Origin: Myripristis murdjan
Lineage: Eukaryota > Chordata > Actinopteri > Holocentriformes > Holocentridae
Direction: 5' to 3'
Assembly (NCBI RefSeq): GCF_902150065.1
Contig: NC_043990.1
Coordinates: 2,381,117 to 2,445,116, forward strand
DNA: 64,000 nt
Part shown: piece after piece, positions 20,691 through 31,056 of the stretch
Layout of the letters: every line of letters begins with the position of its first letter
Position numbering within the stretch: the stretch's first letter is position 1
Program-made: the position numbers and the translations under genes
Notes under the pieces: model-generated
Told to the model about the DNA's origin: nothing
What the model saw: only the letters and a program-made list of their open reading frames with translations
Database searches by the model: none

Positions 20691-23600
20691 GACACAGACA
20701 CACACAGACACACACAACTTTGCCCCTTTTTGGCTTCCATGGCAACCCTCACGGGAACCTACCACGGGACACCTGAAGCTGTGGTCACCTTTCGGTCCAA
20801 AAATGGTCATTTTCCTGGACCTCATCCCCACCTGAGAGGAACGGTCAGCTTCCATGTGAAAATGTCATGAGGATGACTAGCTAAATCATAATGGTCAATG
20901 CTGACGGGAACACAAAAGATGCTATTTTTTTGCCACTATTTAGAAATTTGAAATGTTTTCAAAACAGTGTCCTTGGAAAACATTGAAATGAAGTACTCTG
21001 TGATAAATACTACAATATGTTTCATCTGAGTATTTGTTATAGTCAAAATAATATCTATATAATGCTTTTTTCCCTAAAAAACGAATGGTATTGTAATCTG
21101 GGTAAATTCACCCTAGATTAATGCCATGTTACTGTTCCTTTAAGAGATGCTGACATTGATTGACATGTGCCGCTCACGCACAGCAGAAAGCGCTGTGGGT
21201 GTGACTTTTTTTCCCTTTTTGCAGTGCGCAGTGTTTGTTTCCCTCTGTTCACGACGCCACCCCCGTATGAGTTGAAAAACTGTATTTGGAAATAGAAAAC
21301 TGTAAATTAGAGTTGAATTTGATGCTGGACCACCAGAAGTGGCCAAGAAGCCTGGAAACAATTAGCACGGTTTGCAATCGATATCCCGGTGAGTTAACAG
21401 CCATAATTTACTACCTGTTGAATTAGCATGCTAACTCCCATAGAGAGCACGGCACACGGAAAATTAGAGGCCGGTAGGACGATATATTTTTTTTTTAACA
21501 AAACCAGTCGGGATCACCTCAAAGAGGGATAAAATGTTGTGTATGTGTATGAATAGTATTGTGTGCCCTATGAGCCATATGGTACTGTCAAATTGTATTT
21601 TATGTTGCTTGCTAAATTCTGTGCCGAAGCTAGCTAACACCGCACGCGGTGTGGGGTCGGTGGAAAAATCGCGGTCAAAGCAAGAGTTAGTGGAAGCCAT
21701 TTTGTAGCTTTGCTACCATAGTTGTGAATTGTGTTTATAAAGTGTATATTTGAAGTGTGCCTAATGTTTAAGGTGGTTATGTTGTGTTTTTTTTTGCCTT
21801 AATATTTACAGTTTATGTGGGTTAATGTAAATGAAAAAAAAAGACACCTTAGGGCAGGAATTGTTTGAAAGTGAATTTCATTTGACATTTATGATGACTT
21901 ATGACTTGTTGAATAATTGCCCTGCACATGTGTGTAGGCTGGTTTTTTTTTTCCTGTGGACATTCTTCAGTGGAGCACTCGTCGCCCGTCTGCCCCCCTC
22001 ATCGGTCTCCATTCATCCACACCTTCATCCAAGGGGATATCACTACCTCCATCCAACCAACACTGCAGCCGACATCTGGGACTGTGTGGGACACTTGGTG
22101 TGAAAGAGGGTGGTAGGACATTGAGTGCACTCAAATCAATTTAGTTTCATTTCCTTTTACATTTTCTTTTGTTAATTTGAACTTTGAAATTCCTGAGATC
22201 TCAGAGTTTTTGTTGTACTTACCTGCTGTGGGTCAAGAAAAAAAAGGGAAAAAGAGAGGACATTTTATATGTGAAACAAGGTTGAATAATATGTATATAG
22301 TGAATAATATTGATGCTTTTGTTGGACAGGATTCATTCCATTATTATTGAACTGTTGACAAGTATCCTGGAAAAAAAAGAAAAGACATATATTTTTTTGC
22401 ACTTTTTTTCCTCTTTCTACATAAATACTTACCTTAAGCAAAGAACTTTGTTGTGGTGTGAATTACTGGGGTGGATGTTCCATGTCTATTTTTTGCAGTC
22501 AGGCAATATTAATGATAACCAACCTCCTCATCGAATCTAGATTTAGATACCAGACCCCTGTTCCTGTTCATTCTTTAAGGTAAGAGGTTTGTGGGGTTAC
22601 AAAAGTGGCGAGCCAGCCAGGAGGTTTGTATAACTAAAATTAGCTCCCACCCCAGTACGTGTTTTACAAAGAAGCAACATTACACAAAAATTGTACATGT
22701 TAAACTGTATTTTGGTTTTGTGTGTTGTGTAAATTGCTGTTAAAACAGAGAAGAGTGTGGTACTAAACAAAACTAAATTAGATTTATTGTACTAGACATA
22801 TATATGAGCAAAATGGATATGTGCAACCAGTTTGATATGCATGGGCCTAGTTGCCTTTTGGTGACAGGCATAGATGATACTTACACCGATGAAGAAATAT
22901 CAAAATTCTTCAAAACAAATGGTGACATAGTTAAAATGGTTAGGGTTCCTGATGAGTCAAATCAGCCAAAAGGCAGGGTCCTAATACAGTATTCATCAGA
23001 GAGAACAATTTCAAGACTTGATTCTGCAAGCCTAGGTGACATACCTAGCCCCAATGATCCCAACATTACCTGGCATGTGAGGACCATTCGTGACCTGTGT
23101 CAAGAAGAGCTCGGCAGAGAATTAGCTCTAAAATGCTTGGCTGAACTGAGCACTCTTGCTGGCAGCAGCAAGGCTGGTTTTTGGGATATGCTTAAGTGTG
23201 GGATGCAGCAAGCTCCTCCTGACCAGGGCTCCCCACAGAGTCCTGATACTCACTTCCAGTCTTCCAATCAGCCTACTCCTGTGTCTGGTAGTGAGACCAG
23301 AGGCCCTAAAGAGAATCAGCTTGGAACTCCAGAGCCACAACTGACTGGCTCAGCTTGGAATGCTTCTCCCTCCAGTGCTCCAATGAGTCCTACTCATCTT
23401 GATGAGAACATGGTGAATCCACCCCAAATCCAGAAAGTCATTGTTGAACACTTCATTCGTAGTGACACAACCCCAGCCAGCTACAGCCAGAGCAGGATCA
23501 GAACCTTTTCAGGGCGGCTGCCAAAACCAAATGGTGAAGTTGATTATGATGCTTGGCGCACCCAGGTTGATCTTCTCCTCGCTGATGCTTCACTGTCTGA

Positions 23601-26600
23601 CTCTCAAAAGGTGAGGAGAATTTTAGAGAGCCTGCTCAGCCCAGCTGCTGACATTGTCAAACCCCTTGGCACTAGTGCACCTCCTAATGCTTACCTCATC
23701 CAACTTGAATCTGCATTTGGGGTAGTGGAGGATGGTGAAGAACTGTTTGCAACCTTCTTGGGTTCAAACCAAAATTCTGGAGAAAAGCCCTCTGTCTACC
23801 TTAACAGACTTCAAACTCTGCTCACTAAGGCCATCTCTAGAGGGGGAGTTTCACCTAAAGAATCTGACAAACACTTACTCCGGCAATTCTGCAGGGGTTG
23901 CTGGGACCAGAGCTTACTCATCAGTCTTCAGCTTGAGCATCGGAAGAACAATCCACCATCTTTCTCTGAACTGTTGCTCCTTCTGAGAACAGAGGAAGAC
24001 AGACGGACAGCAAAAATGGACCGTATGAAAAAACATTTAGGAAGCACAAGGGCTGCGGCCTATGCACATTCAGTTTTGAGCGTGCCAGTCGTTGATGAGG
24101 AACCTGCTGCCATGACTCCTAAAAAGCATGATATAGGTTCCAAACTTGAAAAGGAAGTTGCTGAACTCCAAAAACAAGTGACACAATTAATACAAAAAGA
24201 GAGAAGAGAATCAAAGTCTGAGGAGCGCTTCTGCAGCCCCGCAAAGAAAGAACCCCCCTTTAAAGGTGACAGCTTAGCAACCCGTGTGGCAGACCCTGAG
24301 TTGACATCCCGAACCTCCACTCAACCCAGACCATGGTTCTGCTTTAAGTGTGGAGAAGACGGCCACATCGCCGCTAACTGCGCTAATGAACCTAACCAAG
24401 CGCTTGTTCGGAGGAAGAATGCAGAGCTTCGAGACAAACGTGAAAAGTTCAGGGCCCAACAGGAAGCCCACAAAGCTTCTTTAAACTGTTAGTGGCTCCT
24501 GCTGCGGGACAATCAGGAGCTGAGGGTATTAATCAGAAAAGTCCCATAGTAATGACCCATGATGTGAAGGAAAAGATAGGGGCCAAAACCCTTAAGGACA
24601 GCGATGGGTTCAGTTACAGCCTTCCGCCAGGGCTTGTAGGTCCCCGTTGTGTCTCCACAGTCTCTGTGGGAGATGTAAGATGTGGCTCAATCCTTGACAC
24701 TGGATCCCAAGTCACGACTATTTCAAAGACTTTTCATTCCAGATATTTGGCATCCATTCCCATTCAGCCCATTCATCACCTGCTTGAAGTTGAGGGGGCT
24801 GGGGGTCAGCCGGTGCCCTATCTTGGCTACATTGAAGTCCCTCTGACTTTCCCTGACAGTGTGACTGGCACAGAAGAACAAGTGAATGCTCTAGCCCTCA
24901 TTGTCCCAGAGTGTCACTTTAATAGCAAAACCCCACTGCTGGTGGGCACAAATGTCTTGCTTCAGCTCTACCAGCGTGGAGTAGACCATGACAAGTCAGC
25001 ATTCTTTAGAAGGTCTGATAGCTTTGCTTTACTTCTTCAGCATGTTGCTCGAGTCCACGGAAGTGAAACCAAGCCTTCTCTTGTGAAATTACATGGGAGA
25101 AACCCCATAACCATTCCACCACGGCACAAAATGTGTGTCTTTGGAGATGTCAGAGTAGGGAGAGCTAATCCACACACTTCCTTCATTCTTGAACCACCTG
25201 AGTTTTCTCCCCTGCCTGGTGGGTTATTCCTCGAATGTGCACTAATGAACATCCACTGTAGGGCCTCAAGCAAGATTCCTGTTATTCTCAAAAATGTGAC
25301 AGACCACAGTGTCACACTGCTGCCAAAGTGTGTCATTGGTGAGGTATCTGCCGCTCAGAGTGTCATATCCCTGACTTCCAGTCAGTCTGTGCCTGATAAC
25401 ACTAAGCTACAAGGTGAGAAGCTTGCATTCAACCTTGATGATTCTCCCATTTCTGAAGAGTGGAAACAGCGTATTACAGACAAACTGAACTCTATCTCAG
25501 AAGTCTTTGCTGTTGATGAGCTTTCCTTTGGTCACACAACTGCTGTGAAGCACCACATTCACCTACAAGACCAAACGCCTTTTAAAGAGCGCTGCAGGCC
25601 AATACACCCAAGTGACAGAGAGGCTGTGAAACAGCACCTTAGAGAGCTTCTAGATGCTGGAATAATAAAAGAGTCTCAGAGTCCCTTTGCATCTCCTGTG
25701 GTGGTGGTAAAGAAAAAGAATGGGAAAATCAGGCTGTGTATTGATTATAGGAAGCTGAACACTCGTACTATAAAAGATGCATATGCCCTTCCAAACATCG
25801 AAGACACCTTCTCAGCACTAAGCGGCGCAAAGTGGTTCTCAGTGATGGACCTTAAATCTGGTTATTACCAGGTGGAAATGGCAGAGGAGGATAAGCCAAA
25901 AACTGCGTTCACATGTCCCTTGGGCTTTTACGAATTCAACCGTATGCCTCAAGGTGTGACCAACGCTCCTAGCACGTTTCAACGCTTAATGGAAAAATGC
26001 GTTGGAGATCTCCATCTGAGCGAGGTGCTTGTATTTTTAGATGACCTCATTGTCTTTTCAGAGACACTTGAAGAACATGAGTTCAGACTTATGAAAGTGC
26101 TACATCGTCTCAAAGACTATGGTCTAAAGTTGTCACCTGAAAAATGTCAGTTTTTCAAGTCATCTGTAAAATATCTTGGTCACGTGGTAGATGCCCATGG
26201 TGTCCACACCGACCCAGACAAAGTCGCTGCTCTTAAAGATTGGCCTCGTCCTGTGAACAGAGAAGAACTGAAACGCTTCCTAGGATTCGCTGGTTATTAT
26301 AGGCGTTTCGTAGAGGGCTACTCAAAAATTGCCAAGCCACTCAACTCTCTCACTGTCGGGTACTACCCACCTAAAAAGAGAGGTAAGACCTACAAACGCG
26401 ACCGGCCCAGGAACTGTGTGAATCCTCGAGCACCCTTTGAGGCAGAGTGGACGTCTGAATGTGAGTCTGCCTTCAGAACTCTCATTGACAAGCTAACCTC
26501 GGCCCCTGTTCTTGCATTCGCCAACCCCAAACTTCCATATGTCTTACACACGGATGCTTGCTGTACAGGGCTGGGAGCTGCTCTTTATCAAGAACAAGAG

Positions 26601-29600
26601 GGGAAGCTCAGAGTAGTAGCTTATGCCAGCAGAGGTCTGTCAAAGCATGAAGGGAATTACCCGGCTCACAAGCTAGAGTATCTAGCTTTGAAGTGGGCGA
26701 TTTGTGAGAAGTTTTGTGATTATCTCTATGGCACTGATTTCACCGTTCTAACTGACAATAATCCACTCACTTATGTCCTTACTTCTGCCAAGCTTGACGC
26801 CGCAGGACACCGTTGGTTGGCTGCCCTGTCGACCTTCAGATTTAAAATCAAGTACCGAGCAGGACGCTCAAATGGAGATGCTGATGGCCTATCCAGACGC
26901 CCACAGGATGCACCACAGGAGGACGATGATTTCCTGAAGGAAAGGGAGAGGATCAATGAAATGACCAGGCGCATCTTAGGAAGTGAGGCAAAAGAAATCC
27001 CCACGGCTGTGGTCTCTGCAGTTTGTCAGCACCACTCAGTCACTACACCAGAACTTCCTGTTCTTGCGGAGTCTCTTGCCGCTGATGTCTCATCAGTGCC
27101 TGAATTGTTTGCTTGTCAGGGTCAAAACACCTTACCTGGCCTCACAAAGGAAGATTGGCATAAAGCCCAAAGGCAGGACCCATCTATCGGGAGAGTTATC
27201 TCCCTGGTGGAAGGGGCACAAAAGCCCAGCTTCAAGGATATAAGTACTGAACAGCCTGAAGCCAAGTTACTCCTCAGGCAGTGGAACAGGCTTGAAATCA
27301 GAAATGGAATCCTTTACAGGAGATGCTTTGATCGTGGCAGTATTATCTATCAGCTTGTCTTGCCCAAACAATACAGAGAGAAAGCCCTACAAGGTTTACA
27401 TGATGACATTGGTCATTTGGGATCTGAGCGTGTACTAAATCTTGCTCGAGCCAGATTTTATTGGCCAAAGATGGCAGAATCCATTGAAATGAAGTGTCAG
27501 ACATGTGAGAGATGTTTTCGGAGGAAAGCTAAACCCCAGAGGGCCGCGCCCATGGTGAACATACAGACAACCTATCCATTAGAACTTGTATGCATGGACT
27601 ATCTGTCTCTTGAACCCGACAGTCATGACATCAGGAACATCTTGGTCATCACTGACCACTTTACAAAGTTTGCAGTGGCAGTACCAACAAAGGACCAGAA
27701 GGCCAAGACTGTTGCCAAAGCTCTCTGGGAGAATTTTCTAGTCCATTATGGCTTTCCTAGCCGGCTCCATAGTGATCAAGGGAGAGATTTTGAATCCCAT
27801 ACAATCAAGGAGCTGTGTTCAATGATTGGAACAGAGAAGGTGCGTACTACGCCCTATCATCCCCAGGGGAATCCTGTTGAGCGCTTTAACAGGACCTTGT
27901 TAAGTATGCTGGGAACCCTGGAGGAAAAGGACAAACATCACTGGAGAGATTTTGTAAAGCCCCTCGTACATGCATACAATTGTACCAGAAATGACACAAC
28001 TGGGTACTCACCCTATGAACTCATGTTTGGTAGACAGCCTACTCTTCCAGTTGACCTTGTCCTGGGAATCAGCCCTCTCACAGAAACTCATATGACACAT
28101 TCAGAATATGTCAAGAACTTAAGTAAACGTCTCCAGGAAAGTTACACACTGGCTGCAGAAAACTCAAAGAAGGCAGGAGAGAGGAACAAACTACGGTTTG
28201 ATGCCAGAGTTAGAGCTGCTGAGTTAGTAGAGGGAGACCGAGTCCTGATAAGAAATGTCAGCATACGGGGAAAACACAAGTTGGCAGACAGGTGGGAGCA
28301 TTCTATTCACGTTGTTGTGAAAAGAATTGACGGTGGGCCGGTGTATGTAGTCAAGCCAGAGAGAGGAAATGGCTCACATCGCACCCTTCACAGAGACCTG
28401 CTTTTGCCCTGCGGGTTTCTACCTGTTGAGGAAACTCCAGCTCAGAGATCAGGGCTAAGCAAACAAAAGAAAATGGAGCTGAGAAGTAGCAGTGCCGGAA
28501 ATCAGCAGGTGGAGTGGGATGATGCGGAGGGAGATCTGAGAGATGAAGAAGAGGAAGGTTACTACTTGGATGGACCCTCAAAGCTCACTATGTGGGGCCC
28601 TTATGTGCAGGAAATAGAAACTACACGACCGAGACGGCCTCCAGTTCCACTGAGTCCCCGGATGTCTGAGTTTGACACACAGAACCTGGCAAGGTCAGAG
28701 CACAAAAGTTGTGATCTGTCAGCTAAACCTCCTGAGTTGGTGGTTGAAACAAGCAATAATGCTGGATCCAGTGATCATGTCATCATAGACATTTCAGACA
28801 ATGACATGCCTGACATACCATTTGGAGAAGGAGGAAACAGAGGCGCCCTGTCAGCTTGCCCCGGAAGTGGAGCACCTTTGCCTAACCACGCGGTTGAGCC
28901 TGTCTCGCAGGACCATGAAGAGGATGTAAACACTGTTTCTGACAGCAGACCAATTGAGCTCAGACGTTCCAACAGGGACAGGCACCCACCACATAAGTTG
29001 ACCTATGATGAGCTGGGAAAACCTTTGATCCTTGCCCTTAGCATGTTTTTTGAAAGCCTGCAAGAAATGCTCTCCCCAGTACCTCACAGCACCCATCAAG
29101 TGTCCTGTAATGTTTAACTTGCATGCAGAGACTGATGCAGTTTAGAGGGGGAGGATGTAATCTGGGTAAATTCACCCTAGATTAATGCCATGTTACTGTT
29201 CCTTTAAGAGATGCTGACATTGATTGACATGTGCCGCTCACGCACAGCAGAAAGCGCTGTGGGTGTGACTTTTTTTCCCTTTTTGCAGTGCGCAGTGTTT
29301 GTTTCCCTCTGTTCACGACGCCACCCCGTATGAGTTGAAAAACTGTATTTGGAAATAGAAAACTGTAAATTAGAGTTGAATTTGATGCTGGACCACCAGA
29401 AGTGGCCAAGAAGCCTGGAAACAATTAGCACGGTTTGCAATCGATATCCCGGTGAGTTAACAGCCATAATTTACTACCTGTTGAATTAGCATGCTAACTC
29501 CCATAGAGAGCACGGCACACGGAAAATTAGAGGCCGGTAGGACGATATATTTTTTTTTTTAACAAAACCAGTCGGGATCACCTCAAAGAGGGATAAAATG

Positions 29601-31056
29601 TTGTGTATGTGTATGAATAGTATTGTGTGCCCTATGAGCCATATGGTACTGTCAAATTGTATTTTATGTTGCTTGCTAAATTCTGTGCCGAAGCTAGCTA
29701 ACACCGCACGCGGTGTGGGGTCGGTGGAAAAATCGCGGTCAAAGCAAGAGTTAGTGGAAGCCATTTTGTAGCTTTGCTACCATAGTTGTGAATTGTGTTT
29801 ATAAAGTGTATATTTGAAGTGTGCCTAATGTTTAAGGTGGTTATGTTGTGTTTTTTTTTGCCTTAATATTTACAGTTTATGTGGGTTAATGTAAATGAAA
29901 AAAAAAGACACCTTAGGGCAGGAATTGTTTGAAAGTGAATTTCATTTGACATTTATGATGACTTATGACTTGTTGAATAATTGCCCTGCACATGTGTGTA
30001 GGCTGGTTTTTTTTTCCTGTGGACATTCTTCAGTGGAGCACTCGTCGCCCGTCTGCCCCCCTCATCGGTCTCCATTCATCCACACCTTCATCCAAGGGGA
30101 TATCACTACCTCCATCCAACCAACACTGCAGCCGACATCTGGGACTGTGTGGGACACTTGGTGTGAAAGAGGGTGGTAGGACATTGAGTGCACTCAAATC
30201 AATTTAGTTTCATTTCCTTTTACATTTTCTTTTGTTAATTTGAACTTTGAAATTCCTGAGATCTCAGAGTTTTTGTTGTACTTACCTGCTGTGGGTCAAG
30301 AAAAAAAAGGGAAAAAGAGAGGACATTTTATATGTGAAACAAGGTTGAATAATATGTATATAGTGAATAATATTGATGCTTTTGTTGGACAGGATTCATT
30401 CCATTATTATTGAACTGTTGACAAGTATCCTGGAAAAAAAAGAAAAGACATATATTTTTTTGCACTTTTTTTCCTCTTTCTACATAAATACTTACCTTAA
30501 GCAAAGAACTTTGTTGTGGTGTGAATTACTGGGGTGGATGTTCCATGTCTATTTTTTGCAGTCAGGCAATATTAATGATAACCAACCTCCTCATCGAATC
30601 TAGATTTAGATACCAGACCCCTGTTCCTGTTCATTCTTTAAGGTAAGAGGTTTGTGGGGTTACAGTATGATCTCAGGTAAATTAGGCCTACAGCACATAC
30701 ATAGCAAATAGAAGTTCAAAACTTGTCATTTTCACAAGAGCAGAAGTTGATAAAAAGATATAACACAACATTAGGTGATAATATGTATCATAGTGGATTT
30801 ATAATCAAATACAATGTTACCGGTCACATGTGACCGGGAACCTCATGAGTGTTAGCCCAAAATGAACAGAATAGGAGGGTTAACATGGAGAACAGATGGA
30901 AGAAGGTGAATGCTGCTGGTCTCAGTGTTTCTCCATCACAGCAGAAGATGATTGTGGTAAAGCTGGTTGCATCCTGAAGCCAAGTTTTCAGAAGAGAGTC
31001 TCACCCTGAACAAGGAGCCCCAGGGTGCCCAGCAGGAGAATCTGTGACATCATCAT
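19327..31056 (-). CDS. Immunoglobulin light-chain V segment V5 (type II) with an 11.4-kb leader intron
   Basis: The leader exon is 31005-31056 ([17 protein letters not shown]) and the V exon 19327-19632. Both are open with intact splice sites. The intron measures 11,372 bp instead of the 216 bp of V1, V9 and V10; the difference equals the nested transposon insertion plus one TTAA. The domain shows [32 protein letters not shown], an extra Gly-Ser pair in FR3 ([17 protein letters not shown]) and [12 protein letters not shown]. The promoter octamer is mutated (GTTTGTAT). It may still rearrange, but efficient expression is doubtful. It points away from the J segments in this window. Confidence 0.9.
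20050..20725. repeat. Minisatellite with CA tracts inside piggyBac-like copy A
   Basis: Five to six tandem units, each starting CTTATACCCCTTTCTGG, passing through CCATGGCAACCCCCACGGGA and CCCCAACATGTAGGTGTC and ending in a CA tract of variable length. The reading frames rich in Cys-Val or His-Thr are artefacts of the CA/GT tracts. Confidence 0.9.
21092..22601 (+). repeat. 5' LTR
   Basis: 1510 bp, TG...CA ends. It is nearly identical to the 3' LTR in the stretches compared. Confidence 0.95.
22804..24492 (+). CDS. gag of the LTR retrotransposon (PNMA-like)
   Basis: 562 residues. Residues about 15-95 look like an RRM-type fold ([20 protein letters not shown], then [12 protein letters not shown]). 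Residues about 230-400 form a capsid-type region opening [20 protein letters not shown] and containing [20 protein letters not shown] zinc knuckle [14 protein letters not shown] is near residue 512, followed by a charged tail. The combination of an N-terminal RRM-like domain with this capsid type recalls vertebrate PNMA proteins, which derive from gypsy gag genes. It packages element RNA. Confidence 0.88.
   Translation: MSKMDMCNQFDMHGPSCLLVTGIDDTYTDEEISKFFKTNGDIVKMVRVPDESNQPKGRVLIQYSSERTISRLDSASLGDIPSPNDPNITWHVRTIRDLCQEELGRELALKCLAELSTLAGSSKAGFWDMLKCGMQQAPPDQGSPQSPDTHFQSSNQPTPVSGSETRGPKENQLGTPEPQLTGSAWNASPSSAPMSPTHLDENMVNPPQIQKVIVEHFIRSDTTPASYSQSRIRTFSGRLPKPNGEVDYDAWRTQVDLLLADASLSDSQKVRRILESLLSPAADIVKPLGTSAPPNAYLIQLESAFGVVEDGEELFATFLGSNQNSGEKPSVYLNRLQTLLTKAISRGGVSPKESDKHLLRQFCRGCWDQSLLISLQLEHRKNNPPSFSELLLLLRTEEDRRTAKMDRMKKHLGSTRAAAYAHSVLSVPVVDEEPAAMTPKKHDIGSKLEKEVAELQKQVTQLIQKERRESKSEERFCSPAKKEPPFKGDSLATRVADPELTSRTSTQPRPWFCFKCGEDGHIAANCANEPNQALVRRKNAELRDKREKFRAQQEAHKASLNC
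24492..29117 (+). CDS. pol of the LTR retrotransposon
   Basis: 1541 residues in a frame that overlaps the end of gag, as expected for the family's translational frameshift. In order: aspartic protease ([10 protein letters not shown], about residue 68), reverse transcriptase (LCIDYRKLN near 413, [20 protein letters not shown] near 515), RNase H ([14 protein letters not shown] near 686, [10 protein letters not shown]), integrase with an HHCC zinc domain ([27 protein letters not shown]) and core residues in [16 protein letters not shown] and [10 protein letters not shown]-terminal extension of about 250 residues follows the GPY/F-like segment. The domain order is that of Ty3/gypsy. Confidence 0.95.
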   Translation: MAPAAGQSGAEGINQKSPIVMTHDVKEKIGAKTLKDSDGFSYSLPPGLVGPRCVSTVSVGDVRCGSILDTGSQVTTISKTFHSRYLASIPIQPIHHLLEVEGAGGQPVPYLGYIEVPLTFPDSVTGTEEQVNALALIVPECHFNSKTPLLVGTNVLLQLYQRGVDHDKSAFFRRSDSFALLLQHVARVHGSETKPSLVKLHGRNPITIPPRHKMCVFGDVRVGRANPHTSFILEPPEFSPLPGGLFLECALMNIHCRASSKIPVILKNVTDHSVTLLPKCVIGEVSAAQSVISLTSSQSVPDNTKLQGEKLAFNLDDSPISEEWKQRITDKLNSISEVFAVDELSFGHTTAVKHHIHLQDQTPFKERCRPIHPSDREAVKQHLRELLDAGIIKESQSPFASPVVVVKKKNGKIRLCIDYRKLNTRTIKDAYALPNIEDTFSALSGAKWFSVMDLKSGYYQVEMAEEDKPKTAFTCPLGFYEFNRMPQGVTNAPSTFQRLMEKCVGDLHLSEVLVFLDDLIVFSETLEEHEFRLMKVLHRLKDYGLKLSPEKCQFFKSSVKYLGHVVDAHGVHTDPDKVAALKDWPRPVNREELKRFLGFAGYYRRFVEGYSKIAKPLNSLTVGYYPPKKRGKTYKRDRPRNCVNPRAPFEAEWTSECESAFRTLIDKLTSAPVLAFANPKLPYVLHTDACCTGLGAALYQEQEGKLRVVAYASRGLSKHEGNYPAHKLEYLALKWAICEKFCDYLYGTDFTVLTDNNPLTYVLTSAKLDAAGHRWLAALSTFRFKIKYRAGRSNGDADGLSRRPQDAPQEDDDFLKERERINEMTRRILGSEAKEIPTAVVSAVCQHHSVTTPELPVLAESLAADVSSVPELFACQGQNTLPGLTKEDWHKAQRQDPSIGRVISLVEGAQKPSFKDISTEQPEAKLLLRQWNRLEIRNGILYRRCFDRGSIIYQLVLPKQYREKALQGLHDDIGHLGSERVLNLARARFYWPKMAESIEMKCQTCERCFRRKAKPQRAAPMVNIQTTYPLELVCMDYLSLEPDSHDIRNILVITDHFTKFAVAVPTKDQKAKTVAKALWENFLVHYGFPSRLHSDQGRDFESHTIKELCSMIGTEKVRTTPYHPQGNPVERFNRTLLSMLGTLEEKDKHHWRDFVKPLVHAYNCTRNDTTGYSPYELMFGRQPTLPVDLVLGISPLTETHMTHSEYVKNLSKRLQESYTLAAENSKKAGERNKLRFDARVRAAELVEGDRVLIRNVSIRGKHKLADRWEHSIHVVVKRIDGGPVYVVKPERGNGSHRTLHRDLLLPCGFLPVEETPAQRSGLSKQKKMELRSSSAGNQQVEWDDAEGDLRDEEEEGYYLDGPSKLTMWGPYVQEIETTRPRRPPVPLSPRMSEFDTQNLARSEHKSCDLSAKPPELVVETSNNAGSSDHVIIDISDNDMPDIPFGEGGNRGALSACPGSGAPLPNHAVEPVSQDHEEDVNTVSDSRPIELRRSNRDRHPPHKLTYDELGKPLILALSMFFESLQEMLSPVPHSTHQVSCNV
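29156..30664 (+). repeat. 3' LTR
   Basis: 1509 bp, preceded by the purine tract and followed by the GTAT target duplication. Confidence 0.95.

Larger units (their letters stand above)
21092..30664 (+). mobile_element. Ty3/gypsy-type LTR retrotransposon, apparently whole
   Basis: A 9573-bp element with LTRs at 21092-22601 and 29156-30664 that begin TGTAAT and end GTTACA. The 4-bp target duplication GTAT lies at 21088-21091 and 30665-30668. A candidate primer-binding site starts TGGCGAGCC just after the 5' LTR (primer tRNA not determined), and a purine tract AGAGGGGGAGGA precedes the 3' LTR. Gag and pol lie in two long frames in the order protease, reverse transcriptase, RNase H, integrase. 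The LTR differences I noticed are confined to short homopolymer runs, so insertion looks recent. It lies in the V5 leader intron inside a piggyBac-like element. Confidence 0.95.
19728..30879. mobile_element. piggyBac-like non-autonomous element, copy A (host of the LTR element)
   Basis: It is flanked by TTAA on both sides (19724-19727 and 30880-30883). The ends are CCCTCCTGTCGTG and, inverted, CCCTCCTATTCTG. Sub-terminal copies of CCGGTCA...TGACCGG lie at both ends. Without the nested LTR element it is about 1575 bp, close to the 1544 bp of copy B. It has no transposase; the interior is an array of about 100-bp units, each followed by a CA tract. The type II introns of V1, V9 and V10 are unoccupied at this site. 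Confidence 0.92.

Noticed and set aside
20050-20725. CRISPR-like spacing of repeats in the piggyBac-like element
   Set aside because: The 'spacers' are CA tracts and the repeats are about 100 bp. This is a eukaryotic minisatellite, not a CRISPR array.
19926-20855. Cys-Val and His-Thr rich frames (also 43321-44234, 45365-45664 and 48218-48569)
   Set aside because: Produced by CA/GT microsatellites and the minisatellite inside the piggyBac-like elements.
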